Positions 1 to 10,665 of a DNA stretch of 64,000 bases are shown here, piece by piece. The stretch comes from Euborellia annulipes. Lineage: Eukaryota; Arthropoda; Insecta; Dermaptera; Anisolabididae. The notes under the pieces are model-generated. The model was not told the origin of the DNA. It ran no database searches and saw only the letters and a list, made by a program, of their open reading frames with translations. The stretch's first letter is position 1, and the number at the start of each line of letters is the position of its first letter. A program made the position numbers and the translations under genes. The stretch is taken from the NCBI GenBank assembly GCA_023213315.1, contig JAKCPI010003067.1:62001-126000 (forward strand), given 5' to 3'.

Positions 1-424
1 TACCAAACACAAGAACGGACATAAATTGACCGTTAAAAGTAAGCGCGAAGCAAGTGCTAAGAATCTTTGTGCCAAAGGTTCTTTTCAGGGCTACAAACAA
101 ACAATATGATACTTAATTAACTGGCCAGCAGCCAACAAATCATTCATTCACCGATATATGATTACCTACATTTATAAAAGCGTGGTCTTTAAAATTTTTG
201 GAACGAAATTGCAAGTTACGCGGCTTACAGTAGGGTGAATTGGCAGAAATCGTCACGAAACGTAACAAAAATCGTTACAGTGTTCGAGCTCCAGCACATG
301 CTTGTTTTAAAAATAAATAATTATTTTCTTTTTTAAATAATATTCATATTAAATTATCTTCGGAGTTGATGAAAAGGCGTGAGGAACTTCGTTTCTGGCG
401 GGAGTCCCACGACCACTCGTTTTT
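1..424. other. AT-rich sequence without a gene
   Basis: No supportable coding region or RNA gene is visible. A short moderately GC-containing part (about 1-130) resembles single-copy sequence. It runs into the start of the family D element at about 425. Confidence 0.5.
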
Positions 425-1386
425 ACTTTCTCGTATAGAGAAAGTATTGTAATCGTAAAAAAATTCGACTTCGAGATTTTGATGTTTCTCCACGTTTTAG
501 ACCTCCCTGAGTCCAAAAATATCATTTTGGGCATTATCTCTCTCTCTCTCTGTGTGTGTGTATGTGTGAACACGATTGCTTAAAAACCAAAGAAGCTAGA
601 TGGATGAAATTTGGTATATGCTCCTTACACTAAAATTGCAGATTTCTATCAACTTTTGGAGTAAATATGTCACTTGGAAGTAGTACTTTACCTAATAAGT
701 TTTTTCAGAAACTTCGAAAATTTCAATTTTTTTTGTTATATTATGATAAAATACTCAAATTTAAAAAGTTTTTATTCTTTGATATTTTTCCTAAAACTGA
801 ATAGTTTTTGAAATAATCAACGAAGAAAACGACATTTTTCGTAAATTTTGGAAAGAAAAATAAAAAAAAAAATCATACAGGTCTCATTAAAAAACATGTA
901 AATATAAACAAATGAATTTGTATAATATTATTTTCGCACTCTCTAAGGAAAAATAATGAAAATTGTTATATAATTAAATTTTTCTTTATTTTTTTCTTTA
1001 GGCACTCGAATTGAATAAAGACAGACAGCCTTGCAAGCAAATGGTGTGCTTAATTACAAAGGACCGCCGGCAAGTGCTGCCTCTGGTATCAATTCTATAA
1101 ACCATTTTGTTAAAATGAAATTAATCTTTAATTTATTCAAACAAATTTCATAAAATTAGTATAAATATCACGGAGGAGACAACCTAAAGGGGGAGGGGGC
1201 CTAAAAGGCGTCCCCCTCCTCGAAAAAGCAAAAATTCAAATATTTTGGTCTATAAAGAGCCCTGGCGAATGTCATTGGAGTAGAAAGAGAGCGAAGGTAA
1301 TGAGTGCGAGTGGGATGGGGAGAGTCGCTTAAAGATGCTGAGTCTCCGTCCTTGGTGCACACAAACCGGATTCCAAACAATACGCG

Positions 1387-1394
1387 TGACGTCA
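1387..1394. promoter_or_regulatory. CRE-like palindrome inside family D
   Basis: A perfect TGACGTCA, the consensus ATF/CREB site, preceded by ACGCG. It is retained at 26214-26221 in copy 2. Binding is inference only; an 8-bp palindrome can occur by chance. Confidence 0.3.
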
Positions 1395-1710
1395 TCTTTT
1401 CCGAGAAGCCATAAAGACAGAAATAAAAATAAAATTATTTGTTTTTTTTTATTTTATATTCATCAAAGTAGAAGAAAAAAACAAATTAAATAATTTCAAA
1501 AAATGAATATGAAAAAATTATTTTAATCAAGGAAATAAATATATTCTAACTTTTGATTGATTATTGAGGTGGGATTTATTTATTTTTCTTCCTGAGACGG
1601 GTGTTAAAGTTAATTGTATTTTCAATTTATATTTCGGCCTCTAAGATCATTTGAATTTTGGGAAATTAAATAAAATGGCTTCCAGCTGGTGAGAGACTCA
1701 ACACTCAGAG

Positions 1711-1751
1711 GGTCACCTATCCACGGTCCAGCAGTTCTTAGCCTTGCTTAA
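1711..1751 (-). other. 5S-rRNA-like segment in family D
   Basis: On the minus strand the sequence reads TTAAGCA, then 34 bases ending in GGATAGGTGACC. Animal 5S rRNA has TTAAGCA followed at the same 34-base spacing by a GATGGGnGACC box (the TFIIIA/C-box region). The spacing match suggests a 5S-derived internal pol III promoter, as in SINE3-type elements, but the flanks do not read as a full 5S gene. Also present in copy 2. Confidence 0.4.
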
Positions 1752-2205
1752 CCCGAATTTTCTCGATTTTTTTCTGCCTTTTCTCAGTAGCTACTAAATT
1801 TAAAAAAGCTATTTTTTTATACTCAATAAATTAATAAAAAAAAAATATCAAACAATTAAAAAAAATATTTTAATAATTACCTTTGATAACTAAAAATCTA
1901 TTCAGTTTTTGAAAAAATGTCAAAGAATAAAAACTTTTTAAAATAGAGCAATTTATCACAATATGATAAAAAAATTGAAAATTTCGAAATTTCTGAAAAA
2001 ACTTATTAGGTAAAGTACTTCTTCCAAGTGACGTATTTCCTCCAAAAGTTGATGGAAATCTACAATTTTAGTGTAAGGGGCATATACGAAATTTCATCCA
2101 TCTAGCTGCTTTGGTTTTTAAGCAATTGTGTTCACACACACACACCCAAACGTAATTCCAAAAGAATATACGAGAAAGTCTCGGGGAAGTCATTCCCCAT
2201 ATTTT

Positions 2206-2382
2206 ACTTTCTCTTACCTATGTATATATGTAATATATATATATAGAGAGAAAGTATTGGATTCATGTCAAAAATTCGATGTCGAGATTTTGATGGATCT
2301 TCACGTTTTGAGGTCCCCTGAATCCAAAAAAGTGGTTTTCGCGACATGGTCTGTCTGTGTGTCTGTGTTCAATTTTAAGCAT
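2206..2382 (+). mobile_element. Family C element, 5' part
   Basis: Begins ACTTTCTCTTACC, then an AT hairpin closed by GAGAGAAAGT, then the family-specific GTCGAGATTTTGATGGAT, GGTCCCCTGAATCC and TCTGTCTGTGTGTC blocks. It breaks off after TTCAATTTTAAGCAT, where full copies continue. It abuts family D exactly as at 27025. Confidence 0.75.
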
Positions 2383-2953
2383 AGTAACGGTTATAAAAAA
2401 ATATGGTGACAAAATATTAAAACAATAAATAAATTAATAAAAATAATTTAGTACAAATTCTAATATCGAAAAGAGTCGTACATTTTCAATATTTATGCAT
2501 TTTTATTTCATTTCCATGGATTATTTTAACTCCCTCTCTCTCACTCACTGTTAAAATATTTGTATAATTTAACTAATTTATTACATTAAATTATTTGACG
2601 GAGATATATTGTAATACCCAACCAAGTTATCTGATGCTTTTTTATTTCTACTATGAAAGTTTTTTCTTTTAATATTTTTATTTCATTGTAAAAAAAATAG
2701 AGGTTATAACTTTTTTTACTTTCTTTATAAGTGGATTTTTTAATTTTAAAGATTTTTATCAATGTTTTGTGCAAATTGCCAACTCACAACATGTCACTTT
2801 AAATAAGCCATAAAAAAGTCACTATAATAAGTTGTTATGAATTGTTATGATATAACTACCCAGACACAATTATTATTTTCAAAACCTTGGTATTTCCGAT
2901 GAGCTAGAGGTGTGAAATTTAAAATTTAAGGGTCATTTTTGGTGACATCATAG
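2383..2953. other. AT-rich sequence, nothing recognised
   Basis: Low-complexity AT-rich DNA with a short TCTC/CACT-rich run near 2530. The only open frames are short and lysine/isoleucine rich, as expected from base composition. Confidence 0.5.
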
Positions 2954-3100
2954 TAAAATTTCCCCTGAATCCAAAAAAGTGGTTTACGCGACATTGTCTG
3001 ACAAGTGAGTGTCTGTCTGAGCTCAATTTAAAGAATGAAGGAGAAATGGTTTCCACGGTAAGAAAATATAAATATTTTCCCATGTTTATAAATTTTACAA
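2954..3100 (+). mobile_element. Family C fragment, internally deleted
   Basis: Carries the CCCCTGAATCC...GTGGTTTACGCGACA block, then jumps to the 3'-half blocks (GAGAAATGGTTTCCACGGTA, AAATATTTTCCCATGTTTAT). About 250 bases of the family consensus are missing between them. The next bases are a SINE. Confidence 0.65.
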
Positions 3101-3187
3101 GCCCTCGGGGCTTGGTGTAGGGGTTAGCGTGCTAACCTCGTATACCAAAAGTCGCGGGTTCGGACCCCAGGCAGTCAGATGATTTTA
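3101..3187 (+). mobile_element. SINE A, 3'-truncated copy
   Basis: tRNA-like head: GCCCTCGGGGCTTGGTGTAG (A-box region), CTCGTATACC in the anticodon-loop position, and GCGGGTTCGGACCCC (B box). The copy stops at GATGATTTTA and is followed by about 25 bases of the family C 3' hairpin (TACCGAAAGTAAGAGAAAG), then by another SINE A. Confidence 0.75.
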
Positions 3188-3214
3188 CGAATACCGAAAG
3201 TAAGAGAAAGATGT

Positions 3215-3412
3215 GCCCTCGGGGCTTGGTGTAGAGGTTAGCGTGCTAACCTCGTATACCAAACATTGCGGGTTCGGACCCCAGGCAGTTCGATGATTTT
3301 ATTTAAGCCATTTGGATACCAGATGGCTTAAATAAGAATGCCTGGACCCCAAATAAATATATAATATTAAATAAAGGTTATCCTCTAAAGTCTTAAATGC
3401 CCTAAGTTAATG
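3215..3412 (+). mobile_element. SINE A
   Basis: Same tRNA-like head, followed by the family's internal hairpin (TTTAAGCCATTTGGATACC and its inverted copy), GCCTGGACCCC, an AT spacer and the GTCTTAAATGGCCTAAGTT part of the 3' core. The GTGTGAGTGTGAATG tail is absent. The head most resembles tRNA-Thr(CGT), judged from the CTCGTA loop; it is a SINE, not a functional tRNA gene, because no 3' acceptor strand closes the cloverleaf. Confidence 0.8.
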
Positions 3413-3435
3413 TTTAAAATAAAAATATAATAAAA

Positions 3436-3708
3436 AACTTTTTTGTAAAAATGCTTTTATTTAAATTGAACTAAATAGAGAGAAATAATTTAGTTGTTCT
3501 TGTTAAAATTGTTAAATATTTATGACTTAAAATAAAAGCGTGGGGCGCTTCGAAGTGATTCCGAGGCTCTAAGATATATATATAATTCCTTAAGCTATCA
3601 ATGTGCGACCAGACTTTTATTTTAAGTAATAAATATTCAACAATTTTAACAAGAACAATTAAATTATTTCTCTCTTTTTAGTTCAATTTAAATAAAAGCA
3701 TTTTTATA
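3436..3708. repeat. Fold-back repeat with roughly 100-bp arms
   Basis: About 3436-3540 and 3614-3708 are inverted copies with a few mismatches (shared TGCTTTTATTTAAATTGAAC and GTTCTTGTTAAAATTGTT). The 73-base centre holds a (TA)n run. The structure fits a palindromic MITE; no clear target duplication was found. Confidence 0.7.
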
Positions 3709-5008
3709 AAAAAAAAAATGTTGATTATATTTTTAATAAGCTTATTTATTTAAATTAATTTTTATTTTTAATAATTTTTATAAATTTGCTAACTTTAGAA
3801 AACTTTCTTTATTCCTCAGATAGCTAATTATATCTGAAAAAACTCATTTTTTAACTGTAAGATGAAGCGTGTTCTTGTTTATTATATTGATGTTTTGCTA
3901 TCAGTTTGGATAAGTTTGCTAGTTGACTTGAAGAGAAGCAAATGGCTCTAAAAGATAGTTATTAATTATTAATTCCCATATATATATATATAACTCCTGT
4001 TACTTTTTAACGCATCTTGTTAAAACATTGAAAACAAACCAAAAGTCTAATTGAATTTAGATTGAACTTTTGATGACGGGTAAACGGTTGATTAGACACA
4101 TGAAAGACTCCCGCCAATTAGTGAAGGTTTCATTTGTTTTTTGGTGTTCCGACATAGCCCTGACATAAAAGCAGGTTTTACATTTAACCTTCTAATTTTG
4201 ACATTCATTATCATGAACCTCATGCAAAAAATCACTTATTATTGAAAGAAATCGATGGGTAGTTAACCTTTATTTTTAAATTTAGCAAATTTGGCCCAAG
4301 TTGCCAAAATAATTATATTTAAAAGTAAAGTGAAAAATTTATTGTCTTCCACTAGTTTTTTTCTCCATATCTCTTTTTAAATAAAAATAAAATTTCATAT
4401 ACGCCAGTAGATAGGCAATTCCTTTACTTGTTTTTACTTATGGATTCAAAGACAATAATTTTGCTATAATAAAAAGATAATATGATTCCTTCAGCTCATT
4501 ATAAATATCCACGTCCAGGGCATATAACCTTATTAGATATTTAGAAATGTAAAATGATCCTGTCAGAAAGTAAAACTTTTAAATATACAATATCCATGTT
4601 TGATTAATAAAATATCAACTTTAAAATGAAATGTCTCTTGATATTTTCTTTTTCAAAGATTTTCAACATAATATTACTAATAATAATATAATGATATATT
4701 TTGGTTATAATAAAATAATTTGTGGCTGGATATTAAATGTCCCTTTGACATTAAAAGGCTTTTTAAAGCAAAAGAAATTTTCAAAAATCTCAGAAACGAA
4801 ATCTCTTTTTATCTTTATTTCAAATTTTATTTTATCTTTTTACTTTAATCTTGCTTGTAAGGTCAAATTAATTTTATATTTAATTTTCTATCTAAACATA
4901 AAAATCTTTTAATTAATTTTAAAATGAAAGATTGGATTTCTTACTATAAGCTTATGTGAAAAAATTAAAATAAATAAATTTATTAACCAATGAAGTACGT
5001 GGCTGTTG
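3709..5008. other. AT-rich sequence, no gene recognised
   Basis: No coding region, tRNA-like segment or inverted repeat stands out. Short open frames at 4631-4912 and 4990-5250 have no recognisable domain; the second simply crosses the adjacent inverted repeat. Confidence 0.5.
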
Positions 5009-5382
5009 ATTTATACACAAGGAAGGAAGCAGGTGCAGCCAAAATTAAAGCCTCCGATTTTGTTACAATTAATGAGACGTTTCTAGAAAACTTTATTTCC
5101 TCATCATTAGTCTTTCAAATTGTATTTGTCCCGGAGTTGTTAAAAGGGCACAATACATTTATTATGTATTTTCTTTATGGATCACTAAACAAGTCAATGA
5201 ATAACACACCCATAAAGAAAATACATAATAAATGTATTGTGCCCTTTTAACAACTACGGGACAAATACAATTTGAAAGACTGATGATGAGGAAATAAAGT
5301 TTTCTCGAAACGTCTCATTAATTGTAACAAAATCGGAGGCTTTAATTTTGGCTGCACCTGCTTCCTTCCTTGTGAATAAATT
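5009..5382. mobile_element. Inverted pair of PLE-like 3' ends
   Basis: Arms 5009-5179 and 5212-5382 are inverted and nearly identical, with a 32-base loop. Each arm, read outward, carries CTGATGATGAG, a hairpin, and CTCGAAACGTCTC, the pattern seen at Penelope-like ends elsewhere in this window. The following GGCTGCACCTGCTTCCTTCC resembles 22310-22340. No coding part remains. PLE assignment is by analogy with the GIY-YIG-bearing pair at 46709-48297. Confidence 0.6.
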
Positions 5383-5506
5383 TATTATTCCAAAAATTGT
5401 TTCAAAAACTGTGTAAAAAATTGTTGGCATGAATGCCACAATAGCTTTTTAAAAACTAAAAAAAAAACTTTTAGGGGAGGGGCCCGTATTATTAAGTAGT
5501 CCCGGG

Positions 5507-5778
5507 CCCTCGGGGCATGGCGTAGAGGTTAGCGTGCTAACCTCATATACCAAACGTCGGGGGTTCGGACCCCAGGCAGTCCGATGATTTTATTTAAGCC
5601 AATTGGATACCAAATGGCTTAAATAAGAATGCCTGGACCCCATATATGTATATTTATCAACAACGGATATCGTAAAAAGTCTTATATGGCCTGTGTTGCC
5701 GAAAAGACTGTGTGAATGTGTGTGTGAGTGTGAGTGTGAATGAGAAAAAAGTGTGAGTGTTTTTTTTTATAAAAAAAA
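5507..5778 (+). mobile_element. SINE A, full length with target duplication
   Basis: Contains the tRNA-like head, the internal hairpin (TTAAGCCAATTGG...CCAAATGGCTTAA), GCCTGGACCCC, the core GTCTTATATGGCC...GTTGCCGAAAAGAC, the GTGTGAGTGTGAATGAG tail and an A-rich end. It is flanked by a perfect 13-bp duplication, AAGTAGTCCCGGG, at 5494-5506 and 5779-5791. This copy best defines the family: about 270 bases with A-rich-tail insertion, as expected for LINE-mobilised SINEs. Confidence 0.92.
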
Positions 5779-5791
5779 AAGTAGTCCCGGG

Positions 5792-6242
5792 GCTCGTCAA
5801 GTCTGTCTACGGTCCTGGTGATCACATGTAAATTTCAAACAAAATTTTATTCACAGTTTAATTTTTTTTTTTCTCTCTTAAATATTTTATAAATTATTTA
5901 GTGTTTGTTAACGTTAACTGATTTATCATTATTGGATTCTAAAGTCGTGACTTGAATACTATTTTAGAAAATCAACGGAATTTCGCTTGAAAATAGCTTC
6001 CATTTTTTTCGCAAATGTCAAACAATTTCAGCAAAGTAGGAATCTTGGAGTTAATCAGGTTCATTCTCTTGTAAATAATGCGACCCTCAGTCAGTCTTCT
6101 TTGGAATGCAAAGCGATATAAGGGGGAAGACAGTTCACTAGGCCCGAAAAACAATGCTATTTATATTTTAATGTGATCTGAATAAAAACATAACAAATGA
6201 CTTAGGGGGGAGATAAAAGAGCGATTCGACTTAAGAGATTAA
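5792..6242. other. No gene recognised
   Basis: AT-rich sequence. The minus-strand open frame at 5972-6154 (60 codons) has no recognisable motif. Confidence 0.45.
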
Positions 6243-6244
6243 TA

Positions 6245-7154
6245 GAGGAAAGTACCCAAATTCGGACCCCCATTTTGTTTTTATAGTATAAAGTATATAA
6301 ATTATTGAAAAAACCTGTTTTAAAGATATGTAATATTTACTTTACTATGTGATGTACTATTGGTAATTTATTTATGGCAAATATATATGTATAAATTACA
6401 GGGGTAACAATTTTTTAAAAAACTTACACTTTGGTGATTTTCAAAAAGGTTGCCTAAACTGGACCCCTGGGTAAAATGACCAAAAACTGAATCTACTGAT
6501 CTAGGAGAGGGAATAAATCTGAAAAACAATTATAGAACGGTTTGACAAAAAATATATTTTTTTATTTTAACATTTTTTAATGTAAAAATTGAAAATGTGA
6601 TTGAAAAAAAAATAAAAATAACTGTGAAAATTGAAAAAAAGGAATGTTGAAAATGTGAAAAGTCAAGGTAAATACTTCAACATTGGATTTTATAAGGGGT
6701 AGAAGTTTACATAAAAGTTTTACATAAAACATCACACATTATGTAGGGGGTCCAGTTTAGGCAACTGTTGGGGGTCCGTTTTAGGCACCTCACTTCTGCA
6801 TTTTCAAAACGCCATATTTGATAAAAAAACATCACATTGGAAATAATTACATGGTCAAATGATTCCTTCAACATTACCATTTAAGAATATATAAGGGTTG
6901 GAAGGCTTACCTGTCACTTATAGCGTCCAATCAAAAAAAACTGAGCACTCACAAAAACTTTTAATTTTGCCAAAACACGTAATGACTAAATGTCAAGTAA
7001 ACAACTAGAGCAGGTGACGTTAGGGCACTTCTACTTTGTGGTGGAATCTTGCACTAGTATTTACACTGTCTTTCGCTAAGTTTCAGCACTAAACAGAGAC
7101 AATAACCATGGGGGTCCACATTAGGGCAGGGGTCCGTATTTGGGTACTTTCCTC
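6245..7154. mobile_element. TA-flanked DNA element with ~25-bp inverted ends
   Basis: Left end GAGGAAAGTACCCAAATTCG and right end (reverse complement) GAGGAAAGTACCCAAATACG match in all but one of the first 20 bases, then continue with GGACCCC. Both are bordered by TA (6243-6244, 7155-7156). Inside are several repeats of a GGGGTCC(A/G)..TTAGGCA motif in both orientations, probably subterminal binding sites. No transposase frame is present. The TA duplication fits a Tc1/mariner-type mobiliser. Confidence 0.75.
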
Positions 7155-7360
7155 TATGTATAATAAAATCAACGCATTATGAAGACTTTATACATAAATG
7201 GGGTGAATTTTATTAGTTAGGGCAAAAACAAAAACTTTTCGTCATTATATCAAATTTATACTGCTTTTCTAGATTACAAATATGTTTAAAAATTTTTTTT
7301 TTTTAAGAATCAATTTCAAGGGGATTCAAACTCTTACAATCCAGTTATTTTTTCTTTTTT

Positions 7361-7989
7361 ACTTTCTCTTACCTATATGTATATGTTAATATTCATATAA
7401 TATATAGAGAGAAAGCATTGGACTCTTGTCAAAAATTCGATGTCGAGATTTAGGTCCCCAGAATCCAAAAAAGTGGTTTTCGCGGCATGGTCTGTCTGTC
7501 TGTGTGTCTGGGTTCAATTTAAAGCATGAAGGAATTGAGCTAGGTTGAAATTTTATATTTAAGTTAATCACCCCTCTAGGGCGTGAAAATAAACTTTTGA
7601 ACAAAATCGGCCAAAAAGTACTGATGAACTTTTTCAGTTTTTTTCGATTTTCTCAAAATTCTCTGAAACGATTTTGATTAAAATTCAAAACTCAATCATT
7701 TTTTAGATGCTCTTTAAAATGTATATTCGCATTTTCATCTCAAAATTGTTTGAAACACACTTTACTCTTGTTCTCCATAGGAAGGATAGAAGAAATGGTT
7801 GCCATGGTAACAAAATATAAATATTTTGCCCATGTTTATAAATTTTACATCTTGAATTATAATACATAGGAGGAAACTAAATATATCTCGACACAAAAAA
7901 TCTGGTGTGACAAGCACAGAACAAACTTTCGATTACCGGAGGTAAGAGAAAGCTGTATGCTGTGCTACCAGTCACGCCAGATTTTTTTT
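7361..7989 (+). mobile_element. Family C element, near full length
   Basis: Runs from ACTTTCTCTTACC to the 3' palindrome at 7897-7984 (TCTGGTGTGACAAGCAC...GTCACGCCAGA). It contains all family blocks in order: 5' AT hairpin, GTCGAGATT, CTGTCTGTCTGTGTGTC, the AAGGAATTGAGCTAGG stretch, CGATTTTCTCAAAATTC, GAGAAATGGTT-type block and ATATCTCGACACAAAAAA. No coding capacity. About 630 bases. Confidence 0.85.
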
Positions 7990-8429
7990 AAATAGAGTGA
8001 GATCTAAGGGATATTGAAAAGAGAATAATTAATAGGGCCATAAAATAGTAAAGAATAAATACTATACGTTTTTTACTATTATTTATTTGTCTCTCCCATC
8101 CAAGAGAGAGCATTAATTATTGTTAGTTAACAAGTGAAATCATTCTCTCTGGGTCTAACGAATCACTTTATTTAGACAATAGATTTGCGATGGAGATATT
8201 AGAATGTTTATAGAAAGAGTTTAATAGATATTTCTAAAAATAGCATCTCTCCCCGGCGACAATGCCTGGAGGGGAGGTGCAGGCGCCTCTACCCGTCTTC
8301 TCGACATTTCTTAAGCCCGAATTAATACAACGTGTATTATACACGTTATAAAAAATAAAAACGTTGCATATTGAAATGCGTATAACTCGCAAACTACAGC
8401 CCCAAACAAAAACAAAATATAAATAATTG
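7990..8429. other. Unassigned, with a GC-richer patch
   Basis: Mostly AT-rich. 8250-8320 (CCCCGGCGACAATGCCTGGA and onward) is richer in GC and may be an old element or single-copy DNA. A short palindrome, ACGTGTATTATACACGT, lies near 8329-8345. Confidence 0.4.
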
Positions 8430-8588
8430 GTTTATAAATTTTTCAAATTCAATTGTAGCGTACTGTCGGAAACTAAATATATCTCGACACAAAAAAATCT
8501 TATGTGACAAGCACAGAACATAACTTTCTATTACCGAAGGTAAAAGAAAGTTGTGTGCTGTGCGACCAATTTCACCAGATTTTTATAT
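8430..8588 (+). mobile_element. Family C, 3'-end fragment
   Basis: Holds only the last part of the family: TTTATAAATTTT, GTACTGTCGGAAACTAAATA and the degenerate terminal palindrome (about 8491-8583). One arm reads TCTTATGTGACAAG instead of TCTGGTGTGACAAG. Confidence 0.75.
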
Positions 8589-9127
8589 TTCTACTATGTA
8601 CTTTATATATCTTCTATATCTACTATTATATCTTCTTCTATATTTATACATAGCTATTAGAATCGTGGGAAAATTTACCCGCGATAGGATTCCTTTCCTT
8701 CTTTTCTTCCCAAATTTTTTGAAGAAATTAATTTTATTAAGGATATTTGATGAAGGATTTATGGAAGCTGTCTCAGCCAAGAAAAAGTGCTTTGAATGCT
8801 TTTACCAATCAGCTAGAAACGTTTCGGTGCATTGAGTGAATATTGTACATAATAAATGCACCGAAACTGCTTCAATACATTCACTGAATATTTTTATTGA
8901 CTATTAATTGATGTTTTGGAATATATTTGATTAGTCCAACTAAATACAGTATATCCATTTTTCATTTAATATTTAAATTATTTATTTTACAAGAGCCATA
9001 GAAGTTTTCTACAGTCGTGTTGTCTTAATCACATCATCATTTTTGTTCTTTGTTTATATTAATACCTTTTATTATAGGCCTATAGAAAAATTTATACTCT
9101 AGTATCAGTATTTAACTTTTGTATATA
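8589..9127. other. AT-rich sequence with a small inverted repeat
   Basis: Near 8826-8870 TTTCGGTGCATT and AATGCACCGAAA face each other about 20 bases apart, and the surrounding CATTCACTGAATA/TTGAGTGAATA also repeats. It may be a relic of an element end. Otherwise nothing is recognised. Confidence 0.4.
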
Positions 9128-9440
9128 CTATTGGGAAGAAAAATATTCTTCTTCTTCTTCTTTCTTCTCCTTAATCCCGCGGTGCGGGGTCGGCGAAGGA
9201 GGTGGGGGTTTTTGCGACCGGGAAGGAATAGAACAGGCCGGCCCGTCGCACAGTCTGACGCCTGTTGAAAATATAAAAGAAAAGAGACTGATATGCAAGG
9301 AACAAAAGTACTGCCAGTCCCAGCTAGGGCAGCTCGTGGTCGCCATCCACGTACCCACAAGATGTGGGCCCCTGAGCAATGGAAAGAAAAATAATATATT
9401 GAAAAGAAAATATATTACACATAGTCCCACCTGATTTATT
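9128..9440. other. GC-rich patch of unknown origin
   Basis: After a TTC repeat comes about 230 bases much richer in G+C than its surroundings (CCCGCGGTGCGGGGTCGGCG, GGCCGGCCCGTCGCACAG). Two overlapping minus-strand frames of 82 and 100 codons are open here, but neither shows a domain I recognise. It could be a decayed retroelement or a host exon. Confidence 0.3.
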
Positions 9441-10550
9441 TTGAAAATATTATTTATGAAATAAAATAAAATAAATAAATAATTAAATTCATTAATTATA
9501 TTGATATATTGATAGTATATACAAATTTGGATTGTGGTGTGCCGTTTTTTATTGATCTAATTAGATTGTAAAGGAGGGAGCAAGTAGTAGTTAGTGAATT
9601 GTGTTTCTTTAGTTAAAGTTTATGACCTTCGAAACTTTGTTTTCTGTTTGATGCCCCCTGTGTGTTTATCTCGTTGTCTATGATCCTCTCAAAGCTTTGA
9701 TCAAGGATAACTCATGAATGGATTAACTGATTTAGACCTAATTTACCGTTAGAAAGCATTTGTCTGCGGATTGTAGTGAAGAAGCTTATTGATGATTATT
9801 AGTTATTACCCTTACAATAGTGGATCATATTAGTGATTTCGAACATTGCAGTTATAGATCTTAAACATCAGATTAAATTTATTAAATGGGAGTGTACTTT
9901 TCATTTTTTCTTACTTTTTTTTTGTCCTGATAATTTAATAAATCTTAATTTTCAAACTAAATCAAGTTAATTGTTATCCAAAGAAAAGTATTTTAATATT
10001 TAATTTAAATCAAAATGAACCTGGATAATTTGTACCGTAATAAACTGGTACTCGGCAAATTTTTGCTTATCTTTTTACCAATGTGGCCAACTCTTAGATT
10101 GTCTTCATTATTTTTCTATGCCATGTTTTAAGCATTTTGCTGTATTCATCAATTACAAAAAAAATTTAATGCCTAATATATGGTTCTATAATGTTCCTAA
10201 AACAATGTTTGCATAGTTTTAAAAGCATTTTACAGTTGGTTTTTTTCTTAATTAACTTTAACAATTAGCGGCAACAAATATGCAAAGTATTTTGAATAGA
10301 AAAAACTACCCATTAAGATATCCAACGTGAAATTCATGAGAGAGAAAAGAGAACAGGCTTTCTTGAACAGATCCCATTTGTGGTTTAAATAAATTAAGGG
10401 GGTGGTTGACTTGTAAAATTGCTGGCCGAGAATGAGAAAAGAGAGCGAGGAGAAAGAAGGCTCTAACAAGAGAAGAATCGAAATCGAAATGCTGAAATTA
10501 AATCCTTTCATTGGCAGTGTGAAAGAGATTGAGGGGTAAAAAAGAGGGGA
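9441..10550. other. No gene recognised
   Basis: AT-rich. Purine-rich runs (GAGAAAAGAGAGCGAGGAG near 10433) precede the GC island. Such DNA could be upstream regulatory sequence of the candidate exon, but no specific site can be claimed. Confidence 0.4.
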
Positions 10551-10665
10551 TCAGACCTTCCCCCTCTTGGTGTCGAGCACATGCACGGATGTGGTAACGT
10601 CACACTCGGCTAAGTTCGGGTAATTTCGGTGAGGCGGCGAGCGGGCTTTCAGTCCGTCAGTCGGT
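10551..10665 (+). promoter_or_regulatory. Possible CpG-rich promoter / 5' UTR
   Basis: An abrupt GC- and CpG-rich island in AT-rich DNA, immediately upstream of an ATG. Two TCAGT motifs, the arthropod initiator consensus, lie at 10649-10653 and 10657-10661, i.e. 5-13 bases before the ATG. If either were the true start the leader would be very short, so initiation may be elsewhere. No TATA box is evident. Confidence 0.35.

Larger units (their letters stand above)
425..2179 (+). mobile_element. Family D element, copy 1, long inverted ends
   Basis: The unit begins with a small hairpin (ACTTTCTC...GAGAAAGT) and its outer parts are inverted copies of each other: roughly 600-800 reappears reverse-complemented at about 1920-2110, including the CTAAAATTGCAGATTTCTAT-like stretch. 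Between the arms is about 1.1 kb of non-repeated sequence with a 5S-rRNA-like segment and a CRE palindrome. A second copy lies at 25417-26999 with the same internal order and only scattered differences. No transposase is encoded, so it looks like a non-autonomous DNA or fold-back element. Its 5' end is related to family C. Exact ends are approximate. Confidence 0.7.

Noticed and set aside
1201..1395. Conserved minus-strand frame shared by both D copies (64 and 78 codons)
   Set aside because: Identity follows from recent duplication of the DNA; the frames end differently and no domain is recognisable.
3101..3187. Functional tRNA genes at SINE heads
   Set aside because: A and B boxes are present but acceptor stems do not close and the heads are joined to a common body in many copies.
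7361..7989. Family C as a Helitron
   Set aside because: The 3' hairpin is suggestive, but there is no TC start, CTRR end or A-T target pattern.
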